Shown here piece after piece: positions 11,589 through 22,846 of a stretch of 64,000 nt of DNA. The DNA is taken from contig NC_088929.1 in NCBI RefSeq assembly GCF_038396675.1, forward strand, positions 36,568,501 through 36,632,500. The letters are read 5' to 3'. Source of the stretch: Hydra vulgaris. Its lineage: Eukaryota > Cnidaria > Hydrozoa > Anthoathecata > Hydridae. A program made the position numbers and the translations under genes. The notes under the pieces are model-generated. The model did no database searches, was not told where the DNA came from, and saw only the letters and a program-made list of their open reading frames with translations. Within the stretch, counting starts at the first letter, position 1. Every line of letters starts with the position of its first letter.

Positions 11589-12033
11589 TTTGAATCTTTC
11601 AAGTTTTTTTTCTTTAACTTCTTCTTTTGTCATTTTTAAAATTATTTATAGAGAAATGTGAAAATGGGAAAACTAAGACATTTTTTGAAATCACAACATG
11701 TTGTAAACAAACGACAAACTCAATTAAAAATATATAAATACAATCACTGAAAATCAAGTGACGTATTTGTTCATTCACATTTATTTTGTGTACACGCTTT
11801 ATTGCTGATAACAACTAGGTGATAAAATTATAATAAAGTTGTTTTGCTGTTTATTTGATTTTTAATAACAAACTGTTGCAGTTGTTTGTTATGTTTACCT
11901 ACCTACTTTTATTATTATTTAGTAATAAGGTCAGGTCTTGTTTCATTTTTTATAGTTCCTAATTTTTTATGCATTCTTGGGTACTTTCCTAGGCAACATT
12001 TTTGTAGTGAATTTGCAGTAAACCCATATAGCA
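11589..12033. other. Spacer, nothing recognised
   Basis: AT-rich sequence between the mariner unit and the foldback arm. No supported coding frame. Confidence 0.5.
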
Positions 12034-12117
12034 ATTTTGAGCGGTTTATTGTAGTTTTGCTCATCGGTTATTTAGTGGATCATTAGTGGCATTGGCTATA
12101 AGTGGCCAGCCGATAAC
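12034..12117 (+). repeat. Left arm of foldback element
   Basis: The sequence ATTTTGAGCGGTTTATT…GCTCATCGGTTA…CATTAGTGGC is matched at roughly three bases in four by the reverse complement of 15286-15372. Its partner lies beyond the inserted transposon 12134-15281, so the pair forms one foldback or MITE with an insertion at its centre. Confidence 0.75.
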
Positions 12118-12500
12118 TTTCCAACATGTAATATAGAGCAATTCCACGACCGTCTCACAAAAAATGAAAAAATTAAACAAAGCCAATATACATAATACTA
12201 TATATCAGTAGAAAGCTCTACTTTTCCTCTTTCAGAAAATATATAATTTGTTATAATATGCCGCTATCATAAAAAAATATATGGGCTGAAACAGAAGGTA
12301 AAAATAGGCGTTTTTGCGATAATTTAAATCGTTTTTATTCGCCGATGTTCAATTGAACCTATAAAAAATTCAAAAACTGTCTTGCTCATTGCAATCAGGT
12401 TTTTAGCTGCACTAATCATTGCTAATTATGATAAAAACATACTTATTGCCAGAGGAATTTAGAAAACCATTTATTTTAATCAAATATTATTACCACTATT

Positions 12501-12513
12501 GTCACGTTGTGAC
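12501..12513. promoter_or_regulatory. Subterminal palindrome copy 1 (GTCACGTTGTGAC)
   Basis: First of five copies of GTCACGNNGTGAC in this element. A second left-side copy is at 12667-12679. Such subterminal repeats are usually transposase binding sites; this role is inferred. Confidence 0.6.
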
Positions 12514-12666
12514 AATTAGGGTACCAATAGTTTTATTTCTAAGACAACCAATAAAATTTAGGATTTCAAAATTTCAGCGCAATGAGAACTCTATCTAGGA
12601 CATCTAAATAAATACTAACATGTTTAAAAAAATAATTAGCTCAAGTTATTTTTAGAATCTTTTTAT

Positions 12667-12679
12667 GTCACGCCGTGAC
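12667..12679. promoter_or_regulatory. Subterminal palindrome copy 2 (GTCACGCCGTGAC)
   Basis: Second left-side copy, followed directly by an overlapping GTGACGTCACGG palindrome. Confidence 0.6.
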
Positions 12680-12992
12680 GTCACGGTAAGACAATTTTTT
12701 AACAAAATTTAAAACAATATTCAAAACTGCTTAACTGTAACCACAATTTAGTTTTTATCAACTTTAATCGTCCAGATTATTGTGCAGTTAACTTTCTTTG
12801 CGTTTTCTACAAAAACTACGAAATATAGGTATGTTTTGGATAGGCAACATTTGCTCAGCTATCCTTGAGGCTCTGTTTTGGGATACATAGAGCCTCTCTA
12901 AAAGATAGTTGTAACTCCATTGAGCCTTGGATGTAATACGTCCATCTCCATAACTATTGTGTTGTTTTTTTTAAATCTTTCATGGGTTTAAT

Positions 12993-14690
12993 ATGTCTCT
13001 TACTCATGCTGAACGTCAAAGGAAATATCGTGAAAGGCAGTTAGAAAAATTTGGCGAAAAGTATTTAAAGAAAAAGATTCAAAAAAGAGAAAAGAAAGAC
13101 AACTTGCTAAATTGGAGGCTCAACGAGAAAAAGAAAGGCATTGAAAGAGAAAGAGCAGACAAAAATAGCAGAATCAAAATCTGTAGCTGTTACATCACCC
13201 TCTTACAAATCTGCAAGCACTCTTGGAAAAGCTGTTAAGAGAGCCGAATCAGCACTACCAAAATCACCCAGAAAGACGGCTGTTGTACAAAAACTTTTAA
13301 CAATAATGAATGAAACCCCTAGTCCAGAAAAAATACTTAGTGAAAATGCATTAGATGCTTTAACTGTAAAATTGGTTCTTGATTTTTTCCAGCGTGATGA
13401 TATATCCCGTCAAGCACCCGGTAAAACCATTGTGGTGAGATTAAAGAACAAGAAAAAACTGCAAAAACATTATTTGTATGTGAATGTTATTGAAGCTTAT
13501 TCTATTTTTAAAGGTGATTATTCTGAAGAATCAGTTGGAAAATCAAAGTTTGCTAGTTTACGCCCACCACATGTGCTTTTGTCTAGTTCAATGTCAAGAA
13601 ACGTTTGTTGTTGTCAACGACATCACAATATAATTCTTATCCTTGAAGTTTCATTCAAATTTTCTATTGTATTCACATGAATTTCCTCTGAGCATTGCAT
13701 GTGATAGTGAAAAAGACATTTGTTATAATAATATGTGTACAACATGCAAAGTTTCATAATCTATATGTTTTGAATGAAATTGACAAGAATAAATGCATTA
13801 CATGGTACCAATGGGAAAAAGTTGCAGATGGTAATGGAAAAGAATGTACTAAAAAGATTAAAAAAAAGGGAAGAGTTGATGATCTTTTCAAAATTTTTAC
13901 CTTCATTTCTTTGGCATTATTTTATTAAACAGAAACAATCAAAGACATCGTGATCATAAGATCCAACCTCAAAGTAAACCAGACACAGCCGTCCTTCAAG
14001 TGAATTTTGCTGAGAATTTTTCAACTTTGTGGCAAGATGAAGTGCAGTCTGCACATCGGTACAAGAAGCAAGTTACTGTGTTTACTGCTGTAATTTAGTA
14101 CCAAAATTCATTCTCGTCATCTGTCATAGCTTCAGATGATTTAAGCCATTCAAAAAAATTTATTCTTTTATTTGTTCATAATTTATTATCTAACCATAAT
14201 GAATCAAGTGTTAAAATACTACAGATTTAGACAGACAAGCCAAGTAATCAATTTAAATATTGTTTTATTGCATCAGCAATACCCTGGTTGGAAGAGCAGC
14301 ATGATTTAAAATTATTCTGGAACTTTTTGGCTGCTTCACATGGGAAAAGATCGGTACATGCTATTGGTGGGACCGTTAAAAGAATAGCAACGCAAAAAAT
14401 AATCCAAAGAAAATTTATAACTGATGCCATAACTTTTTATGAAGCTGTTAAAAATGAGACTAATTTCAATGTCTATTTTGTTTCTATGGAAGATATTATA
14501 AACACAATTAAAAAATTTAAAATTGATGAGTTATTTACATAAGCACCAGCAAAACCAGGAATATTTGCAGCGAACCTAATTAACAACAATAATGGGAAAA
14601 TACAAATGCCATCCTATTCAAGTGCCAAGTATTTAGTCAAACAACTTATGTCAACAGATAAAATCACTAAAAAACTTTAAAAAATGTTGT
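12993..14690 (+). pseudogene. Transposase-like protein of an unnamed family, broken
   Basis: The gene starts MSLTHAERQRKYRERQLEKF, a basic arginine-rich N-terminus. It continues across frameshifts with FFQRDDISRQAPGKTIVVRL (about 13385-13440), LRPPHVLLSSSMSRNVCCC (about 13560-13615), a VNFAENFSTLWQDEVQ block (about 14003-14050), and the best conserved part ASHGKRSVHAIGGTVKR (about 14335-14390), then ITDAITFYEAVKNETNF. I recognise this architecture (basic AERQR…YR start, RDD(I/V)SR, LRPxxV, DFxEN, HGKxxxxGIGGxxKR) from uncharacterised, repeated animal proteins. The acidic DF.EN residue and the HGK…GG block look like nuclease core positions, which is inference. At least four frame breaks make this copy inactive. 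Confidence 0.65.
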
Positions 14691-14878
14691 TTATATGACA
14701 GCAATATAATATGGACGCGATTAGACACTGATATAGTATGGGCGTGTTCTGAAGATTACTATGTAAGAACTATTTTTATGAAGATGTAATTATATATTTG
14801 TCTAATACCTCTCTACTAAGTTTTAAATTTATTAAAAACAGCCCATTTACCTGGTTTATAACTACCCAAATGTGTCTG

Positions 14879-14891
14879 GTCACGCTGTGAC
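14879..14891. promoter_or_regulatory. Subterminal palindrome copy 3 (GTCACGCTGTGAC)
   Basis: First of three right-side copies. Confidence 0.6.
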
Positions 14892-15076
14892 GTTTACCAC
14901 TAGTTAATTAAAGGTGCGCCTGTTTAAAATTTAATTAAAAAAATGTAATTTAGCTATAAAACTTGTAAGAGTAATGTCTAAACTTTTTGTTTAATACCAA
15001 GTTAATAATTCAGTTCATCTATATTAGCTGAATCACGGTGTTGATCTAAAAACTAAAAAACAATGAGAAAATATTG

Positions 15077-15089
15077 GTCACGCTGTGAC
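15077..15089. promoter_or_regulatory. Subterminal palindrome copy 4 (GTCACGCTGTGAC)
   Basis: Identical to copies 3 and 5, 198 bases after copy 3. Confidence 0.6.
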
Positions 15090-15250
15090 GTTTTATATTT
15101 TCTGGCATGAATGAGAGGCCAATATATCAACCCAATTTTTCTTCTTGTTTTTTGTAGCACCTATTATGAGCTAACTAAAAAGCAAAAAAAATTCCTCTGA
15201 TATCTATTTTAATAAAGTATTAAAGGCTTAAGCCAAAAAAAAAGACGGGT

Positions 15251-15263
15251 GTCACGCTGTGAC
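15251..15263. promoter_or_regulatory. Subterminal palindrome copy 5 (GTCACGCTGTGAC)
   Basis: Abuts the right inverted end; 174 bases after copy 4. Confidence 0.6.
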
Positions 15264-15285
15264 AGTCGTGGAATAACTCTATAGT

Positions 15286-15372
15286 GGTTAGTCATCGGCT
15301 CGCAATTTTTTGCGGCTGCCACTAATGGTCCACTAAGTAACCGATGAGCAAATTTAATAAACCGCTCAAAAT
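15286..15372 (-). repeat. Right arm of foldback element
   Basis: Inverted counterpart of 12034-12117. It continues outward to about 15475 as degenerate repeats of the same motifs (AACCGATGAGCAAA, GAACCGCTCAAAA). Confidence 0.75.
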
Positions 15373-15654
15373 GATGAGCAATAAAAATAGATCAAATGAA
15401 AAATAATGAACCGAAACCGATGAGCAAAATTTAAGAAACCGATTAGAAAATATAATGAACCGCTCAAAATTTTTATTTAGGTCCACTTCAAACCCACCGT
15501 AAAAAAGTTTGATGGGTTTTAGATAATAACTTTAAAAACAAGCAAATTTTCTTTTTTTTCTTCAAAATTTCTTCATATAATAAGCTGCACTGTAAAAAAA
15601 CTAACGCCAAAGTAACAAAAAAAAATAAAACGCCAGAGTTGAGCAAATATAACG

Positions 15655-15850
15655 CTAGTTAACCGTTAAATTAGGCGTTATATTAGTCGTTATATTTGCT
15701 CAACTCTGCCGTTATATTGGCGTTATATTTAGAAAAAATAAACTAACGCTTCATCTGTTATATTTGGCGTTATATTTGCTCAACTCTGGCGTTATATTTA
15801 GAAAAAATAAGCTAACGGTTGAAGCGTTATATTTGGCGTTATATTTATTT
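15655..15850. repeat. CACTA subterminal tandem repeats
   Basis: The motifs GGCGTTATATTTGCTCAACT and CGTTATATTTAGAAAAAATA recur in two imperfect blocks of about 85 bases. A second set would be expected at the other end, where only one copy (CGCCAATATAACGG) is seen. Confidence 0.85.
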
Positions 15851-15929
15851 TACTTATCTTATGTTTACAAACATAATATTAAAAAAAATTAAAAATTTAG
15901 GAAATAATAATTATGTATATATAATAATG

Positions 15930-17560
15930 ACCATTTATAATCATTTTGAAAAGATATATCATTACCATTTTTAATGTCGATGCCGCTAAAAAGTGCAAAA
16001 TAAAAAACATAATTATCAAATGAAACTTTAAAAATTTAATTATTAAATAATCTTTAAGATTCATATATGATTGGTATGATTATATAATAATCTTTAAGAT
16101 TCAAATATGGTCTTTTACAAACATTTTGAAAAGATATAACCTTAACATTGCTTCCAAGTGTCGATGCCACTAAAGAATACAAAATAAAAAGGATAATAAG
16201 CATATGACTCCTTTAACAGTTATGGAATATGAAAAGATACATGTAACTTTACCACTGGTATCAAATGATGTCGCCATTAAAGATAAAAAAAATAATAATT
16301 TAAAACGACATTTCTTCATACTAAGTTTATTATCATTTAAAAAAAAATATTTAACAAAGCTCCATCATTAAAGACTACAAAATACATAAGATAAGATAAT
16401 TCGTATTGAAAAGATACATGTAACTTTACCACTGGTACTAGATTTTGTTGCCACTAAAGATTACAAAATAAAGTGAACAATAATTTAACAAGACATCTTT
16501 TACTAAGTCCTTTATAATCATTTTGAGAAGATACCTTACCATTGCTACTAGATGTAAATGTCATTAAAGACTACAATATGCAATAGATAAATAGCAAAAA
16601 AATATCTTTAAAATTAATATTCTGTAAGATTATCATTGAAAAAACACCTTATAAAAAGGTATAACATAAAATCATTTGATTGCTTATTTCGAACTATTTC
16701 GAAAAGATACAACTTTACCATTGCAACTAGATGTTGATGTAACTAATAAATAAAAAATTCAAAAGAAAACAAACAGGCAACTCCTTCAAAATATATGGAA
16801 TATATACTTTATTAAAAAGATACTTGTGACTTTACCACTGTTGTTACACCAGATGTCTAAGCTACTGAAGTCTATATAATGAAAAGGTTGATAAGCAAAC
16901 AACAACTTTAAAATTTATAAATTGTTTATTTATATTGAAAATGTTTATAAACATCTTTAAATTGTATGCTACTTATAATGATTTTGAAAAGATATAATCA
17001 ATAATATCATCAATTGGCACAGATACTCTTGCCCCTTAAGAATACAATATAAAAAGGGTATAATATATAATCATTTAATTGGTTAATTATAACCATTTTG
17101 AAAAGATATGACCTTACCATTGCTGAATGTTGGTGCCACTAATAAATACAAAATAAAATAGAAAACAAATAATCCCTTCCAAATTTAAGGAATCGTTGTG
17201 AAAAGATACTCGTCGTGAAAAGATACATGTAACTTTACCACTGGTACTAGCAGGCCTTGTTTTAAAGCGTTAAGCGAAGAGCGCTTTTTTATTTTGTTTT
17301 TTATGTTTGTTATGTTTGTTTTTATGTTTTTTATGTTTGTTTTTTATTGCGTTTAGCTATTTTAATCAGTAAGATATTTTGATTAAGCAATTTTTAATTT
17401 TATTAAAAAATAATAATAATAATAATAATTAGCATAATCAAAATCCCTTACTGCTTAAAATAGCTTAACGCTTACAAAAAGCGCTCAACGCTTAACGCTT
17501 TAAAACAAGGCTATGTACTAGATGTCGATGTACCTAAAGTTTATAAAATAGAAAGTTTGA
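15930..17560. repeat. Degenerate internal repeat array of the CACTA element
   Basis: Ten or more imperfect units share GAAAAGATA…TTTACCA(C/T)TG…ACTAGATGTCGATG…CACTAAAGA…ACAAAATAAA, at roughly 15943, 16120, 16230, 16400, 16520, 16695, 16818, 16985, 17100 and 17205. Spacing varies between about 105 and 180 bases. There is no coding frame. Confidence 0.8.
17251..17513. mobile_element. hAT-type hairpin MITE nested in the CACTA repeat array
   Basis: A 263-bp, almost fully self-complementary unit starts CAGGCCTTGTTTTAAAGCG and ends CGCTTTAAAACAAGGCTA. It is flanked by GGTACTAG on the left and TGTACTAG on the right, an 8-bp duplication with one mismatch, which suggests hAT mobilisation. Removing it restores the array unit GGTACTAGATGTCG. 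Confidence 0.85.
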
Positions 17561-17921
17561 TAAGTAAATGTCAACTTCAAAAATAATGATAAAAAATACT
17601 GTATACTGTATAGTGTGTATTAATAAATATACATTAAATATACATGCACTTGTTAAATATACATTTTAATATTTAAGTCAGTTTAAATACTACAAAGAAT
17701 TTTAAAATAATATTAAAATAAAGATTATACAAGACTAGAAGTTTGCACATCATCATATTTAATTAAACTTCAATTAGCTTAAACAATGGGTTATATATTT
17801 TATTTAGGTATTATTACTTTAATTTTGTAACAAAAACGAAAAGACAAGAAAATAATTTATGATTAAATTCAAAGAAATTACCATTCTCCATTTTTAAATG
17901 TATAAAAAAACTTTTAAAAAT

Positions 17922-19715
17922 TTATGAACTACTGAATTTTAACACATATCTTGCTGCAGCCTTTGATTTATGAGGGTAGTTGATTTTTAGAATAGTTTCT
18001 TGGAAAATCCCAAGTAACTGGGCAAAACAAGATGGATAGCATAAATCTTTAAGATAATATACTGCTATTATTGAAGCTATAACTTCCTCCATGCATAATA
18101 TTTGTGTAGCACATAATTCAATTCCAGTTCGTGACCGAATACCAAAATATATATACCAAAATAAACCATTGAGCACTACTTGTGGACCATACAATGAGGA
18201 AAGTGCAAGTTCTGCATCAATGTTATCAGCCTAATAATAAAAATCATAATTTATGTAGTTTGTTTAAAATTATACTTTTAAAGGTAAACCAATCAAAAAA
18301 ATCATTAATAAGATATTAAAAAAACTTACATGTGATTGCAAAAAAAGAAAATCTTTACTTTTTCGAGAAATAAACATACTTTGCAATTCCATTACACTTG
18401 AAATAATATTTGCTATTCTGAGTCTATCTGGAATTTGTTCAAATATTTGGTGGTAAAATAAGTTTCTGTTAAGGATGCTCAATACAGCAATAGATGGTAT
18501 AGCTTTTCCAAGTTCGTTCTGTTATACAGTTAACACAAATAATTAGTAGTTTACAGTAAAATTTCAAAAAAAATAAATGGTATCTTTAATTAAAAAATAT
18601 ATACTTTGACTATCAATAAAATCTTTCATATCAACACAAAAAACACTTATATTCAAGGATTTCATAACAATAAACAAGTTTATATAAAGCATGTTAAACT
18701 AAAAAAAAGGAAATATACCTTTATCTCTGCCTCAATTTCATAGGTTGATAAAACTGGTTCATCACGTGCTACAATCTCCTTGATTGCTAAAGTATTATGC
18801 CCTCTAGCCAGTTGAAAAATTTTGGGGAACTTTCATGCATCTTTGACCATCTTTGTTGACGAAGATTGTTATTTATCTGTACAAACATTGGCTCCTAAAA
18901 ACAATAAATTTTCAAAACTGTTGATTAAACTAAATAATCTTAGTCACGACATAACTAAATAATACTGTTTTAATGATGTATATACAGTTACAACTATTAT
19001 TAGTGGGCGTAATAGTAGGTGTAATGAAAGTAGTTTTATTTAATATTAAACACTTGGTGTTCAGCAAATCAACCTTTTGGTTTAAACTATTTTTTGTTTA
19101 GTTTATAAAATAAAAATTAAATGAAAAAATAAAAATGTAATAGAAAAAAAGAAACCCTACACCACCAGTGTTTTTGTTTTTTGTCAACTTATTTAAGATG
19201 GTCTAAGTAGAAGCAATTAAATTTATTGTGCTCGTTTTTTCTAATAATTTTCTAATAAAAAATTTTTACTAACAAAACGTGTCTATCCTTACCACCTACA
19301 ACATTATTGTTTTAGCAATGTATTTATATTAATTAGTACTTTCTTAATAACTTTTTAGCAAAAAACATGTTTTTAAAGATTGCATTGTATTATTATAATT
19401 CAGTTAAAAAGAAATAAGTAGGAAATCACAAAAACATACCCAATCATCTTTGAACTGAGGATAGAGGTTTTTCAAAGTAATCTTGAGCCGCGAAAAGAAC
19501 TCGCTGTTACCATAATTGTCATTAGCTCTCACCTTTAATGATGCAAATTGAGTTAGTGCATTCTTCAATTCTTTCAATACAAAAACATTACTAACTCCAT
19601 TGAGCAATTCTATAACTTAAAATTATATAACTCCATTGAGCAATTCTATAACTGGCACAGAAAAATAAGTCAGCAGAAGTTCGACATCTGATTGAGGAAG
19701 TTTAACTTTGGACAC
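17922..19715 (-). pseudogene. Second multi-exon gene of the CACTA element, function unknown
   Basis: Several coding blocks on the - strand are separated by introns with GT-AG borders. They are 19620-19715 (VSKVKLPQSDVELLLTYF), 19433-19607 (LNGVSNVFVLKELKNALTQF…, donor GTATGT), 18721-18894 (starts EPMFVQINNNLRQQRWSKMH), about 18300-18522 (NELGKAIPSIAVLSILNRNL…FLFLQSH, donor GTAAGT) and 17922-18230 (ADNIDAELALSSLYGPQVVL… to the stop). I do not recognise the domain. It is largely hydrophobic-helical and cysteine-poor. A 30-bp duplication at about 19595-19660 and a frameshift in the third block break the gene. It lies downstream of the transposase on the same strand and may be an accessory protein or the C-terminal part of one long transposase. 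Confidence 0.55.
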
Positions 19716-20295
19716 CTAAAAATATATTAGTTCTAAAAAGCAATAAGAAAAATAATTTTAAATGAAAAAGTAAAATAACAAGATTAGTAAATAATAACTT
19801 GAACAATTTTTATACTTAAAATATATATTTTTACACTTAAAATACATATGCTTAAAATTATGGTTAACAAGACACAGAAAGTATCAAAAACAGTTGTTTA
19901 TACTTCATAACAATATATATTGTTTTGCTTGAAACTAAAAAATGACACTCAATATTATGAATATTGAAGAAACTATGGCTAACCCTTAATCAATATTAAA
20001 AAGCAAGCACACAAAAAAAAGACTTGAAACATTAAGGAGATAAATAGGTTACTAAGTAGTTTTAAGACAGTTAAGTTACTCAAGACTTTCCATTATTGTA
20101 AAGTCTACTACGCTTTAAAACGACTCAAATTTTATTATATCATTTTTAATTTGACTTTCCATTTCATCTCAATTTCTTTCAAACTTCAATTATAATGAAG
20201 ATAAAGATTTTTTTTTAATAATTGCAATATATAAATATTAATAACATATAAGTACTTTAATTAAGATAAGCCTGATATATGGTTACGTAGAGTTT

Positions 20296-22330
20296 TTAAG
20301 ATATAAAATTAAGATATAAAATAGCGAGTGGAAATACAAGGATAAGATCACTAACTGGTAGTCCAATTGTACACCATGGAAACTGTAAAGTCTCAGGAAA
20401 TACAATATTAATTGAAGAAAATGAAGGTAATCTGCAGGTGGAATAAACATTTGAGTGTAAAGTGTCTAATTTTATTGTTTCAAAGTGTCTTTTTCCAGAT
20501 AATGATACTATTTTATTGATTTGGTGGAAAATAAAGTGATCATTCTCAAATCTAGTGATTATCGACCCATTTTTATATAAAATTCTATCAATATTTGCAC
20601 TTTCTATTGCTCCGGAAAAGTATTTTAGTTCATCCTCATTATAATAGACATCAGCTTTAATTGCACCAATTGAATTAAAAAATTGTGCAGTGGTATTTGC
20701 TATCATTGATTTACAGGCTGTATAAGGAATAATCTTGAAGTTAAAATGTCGAAAATTCTTAATCACTTGATGTTTGCGTTCAAAAGCCAAGCACATGTGC
20801 TCCCTTAAAGGGCCTGAAGTAGCAGCCTGAGCTGGATAGTGGATAAGAAAATGGAGCTTCGGTATAAATTTATGAGGGTATAAACCCAAAAACAGTTCAT
20901 GATGCATAGCAATGATTTCTTTCAAATCAGTAATGTATTTTTCTGTTATGATTGGAGACATGCATAGCTGAACTATTTGAATCAATTTTAGCAAACATTT
21001 AAGATAATCATTTTGAGCCAGCATATTTTTCAATAAAAAAAATGGAAAAAACTCTTGTAAGAGTAAGTATTTGACCACTTCCAAAATTACCTTTAATTTT
21101 ACATGTTTTTAAAATTTTACCAGGCTTTTCAATGCCCGCTGGATAGACAAATGATTGGAGCCATGTATTTAATGATAATATTGTTACAAAATTACTTTCA
21201 ATAGCATATGAAAGAAACAGTTCTAACTGAAGAGGAAAAACACCTTCTAAAAGATCATGCATTGGGTCAAATAAGATTTGCTTTGTTACATCAAATAGTG
21301 GAATTGATAAAAGAACACTTGATGAAGATACCCCATAATATTTTGACCATTTAATTCTATCTTTAGGTCTAAGACCAGAATCTAATTCATTTACTCCAAT
21401 TAAATGTTCTTTTAAATTACGTGCAGAGCATTGTTCATTCCTAGTATTTGCATACATTTTCCCTCTTGTTGAATTACAAACTCTGCAGCATCGAACAGTC
21501 TTCCTGCTAAAACCTTCTTTAAATCCACCAATAGCATTTGCTGCTAAGGAATCGCAAGAAAAATAACACAACTCACCTGTCAATACTTTAGGAACTACTA
21601 ACACTGTTATCTCTATCCCTGTCATAAGTTTTGACATAACATAAATAAGTCAGTCAACAGTACATGGAAGAAGATATTATCTTTAATCATCTTACTACCT
21701 GTAAATGCTAAAGGAAATATGGTTGATGTTCTTCCACGGTATTTTGCAGGAATATTAATAATTTGAAAATACATTGCCCAAAGTTTGTGTTTTGACCGTG
21801 CTTTGCCTATAGGATTTGTAATACCAAGATCATCACAAATAGCTATACTAATTTTACTATCAACAAACTTAGCAATCTCAGGAGATTGAAGTAAAAAAGA
21901 TAATGTGTCTTAAAAGGGTACAATACAACCTTGTTTTTTGAGACCAATGGATTTAACTAAAGGCATTTTGAATACATGCACAAAATATTTCTCACGATAA
22001 TTTTGAGATGTTAAAATTTCACAACAAGATTTTAACTTGGGCACATCAATATCTGGCACAGACAGCATTTCTTTTAAATGCAGAAAAATTGAATCTAAAA
22101 TATTTTGAGCACACCTGTGTTTACCTTGAAGATGCAAAGCTAAAGCTCCTAAATAATCATCAGTTATTTGATATTTTTCTGCTTCTTCAATTAAATCAAC
22201 ATCAAAACTATCCTCTCCAAGTGCTGAGCATTGCTCAGTATGCTTTTGAAATCCGTAGATGGTTTTAAACTTTGAATAACAAATATCACAAATAATTGAA
22301 CGCCAATATAACGGATAGCTTTTACTTATT
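20296..22330 (-). pseudogene. EnSpm/CACTA transposase, nearly intact but broken
   Basis: On the - strand the frame is open from just inside the terminal repeat. A C2H2 finger (CDICYSKFKTIYGFQKHTEQ…) appears first at about 22290-22230. Then come DDLGITNPIGKARSKHKLWA (about 21785-21840), SLAANAIGGFKEGFSRKTVR with paired cysteines CRVC (about 21470-21560), and DPMHDLLEGVFPLQLELFL (about 21215-21270), the hallmark of animal CACTA transposases. Next are PKLHFLIHYPAQAATSGPLREH (about 20790-20860) and AFERKHQVIK. Defects are a stop at about 21910 and a frameshift in a T-rich run near 21040-21060. Otherwise the coding sequence is well kept, suggesting fairly recent decay. The protein would cut and join the CAC ends of the element. 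Confidence 0.85.
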
Positions 22331-22373
22331 TCAAAGTCATCCGTTATTTTGGCGTTAGTTTTTTTAGAGTGTG

Positions 22374-22780
22374 GTGTAGATTTTAATCAATTTTACTTTG
22401 TTTTATGCTTAGGATAATGAGCTCTTGACCTTAATGACTTTACTAACAAATTTTTGCTTGTACCTTCTATATAGTGGCTATGCAATTCTTTCTGTTATCT
22501 CCTTATAAAAGTACAGCTCTAAAACACTTTAAACAATTTTATCATTGTAAGTCCGGAATATGGTAAAGTTTCTGATACTCTATGCTAGTTATTAAAAAAA
22601 TCGATTTCATAAACAGCTGTAAAGTATTAGTGAATTAAGGCCATATTTTGCATAGATGGTATCCTTGTTATTATTTTTGGTGTGCATTTAAGACCATATA
22701 ATAACCGTTTGCTAAAAATTTGGTTTGATGAGCAAGAATGATGCAGCAGTAATGCAAACTTTTTGATTAGAGTGCAACAT
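22374..22780. other. Spacer, nothing recognised
   Basis: AT-rich sequence to the right of the CACTA element, with no supported frame. Confidence 0.5.
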
Positions 22781-22846
22781 CATTAAATAGTGAGTCACTA
22801 TCATTAAATACTGAGGTATTTAATGATAGTGACTCACTATTTAATG
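22781..22846. repeat. Perfect 31-bp inverted repeat, 4-nt loop
   Basis: Arms 22781-22811 and 22816-22846 are exact reverse complements around TGAG. The arm itself contains a direct repeat of CATTAAATA. A diverged single arm (GATTAAATAG) recurs at about 22878. Confidence 0.95.

Larger units (their letters stand above)
12134..15281 (+). mobile_element. TA-flanked DNA transposon of unassigned family
   Basis: A 3,148-bp unit has inverted ends of about 24 bp (left TAGAGCAATTCCACGACCGT; right end …GTCGTGGAATAACTCTA) and TA on both flanks (12132-12133, 15282-15283). Five copies of the palindrome GTCACGNNGTGAC lie in the subterminal regions, two left and three right. The interior encodes a decayed transposase-like protein. 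Superfamily not assigned: TA duplication alone does not prove Tc1/mariner, and the protein does not look like one. Confidence 0.8.
15588..22371 (-). mobile_element. EnSpm/CACTA DNA transposon
   Basis: A 6,784-bp element begins CACTGTAAAAAAACTAACGC and ends with its near-perfect inverse (…GCGTTAGTTTTTTTAGAGTG). It is flanked by TG on both sides (15586-15587, 22372-22373), a 2-bp duplication. CAC termini plus the transposase type identify the superfamily. Subterminal copies of GTTATATTTGGCG and GCTCAACTCTGG fill 15655-15850. It holds two genes on the - strand, an internal repeat array and a nested MITE. Confidence 0.9.

Noticed and set aside
22008-22268. 86-codon + strand frame
   Set aside because: Antisense to the CACTA transposase N-terminus, whose zinc finger is read on the - strand.
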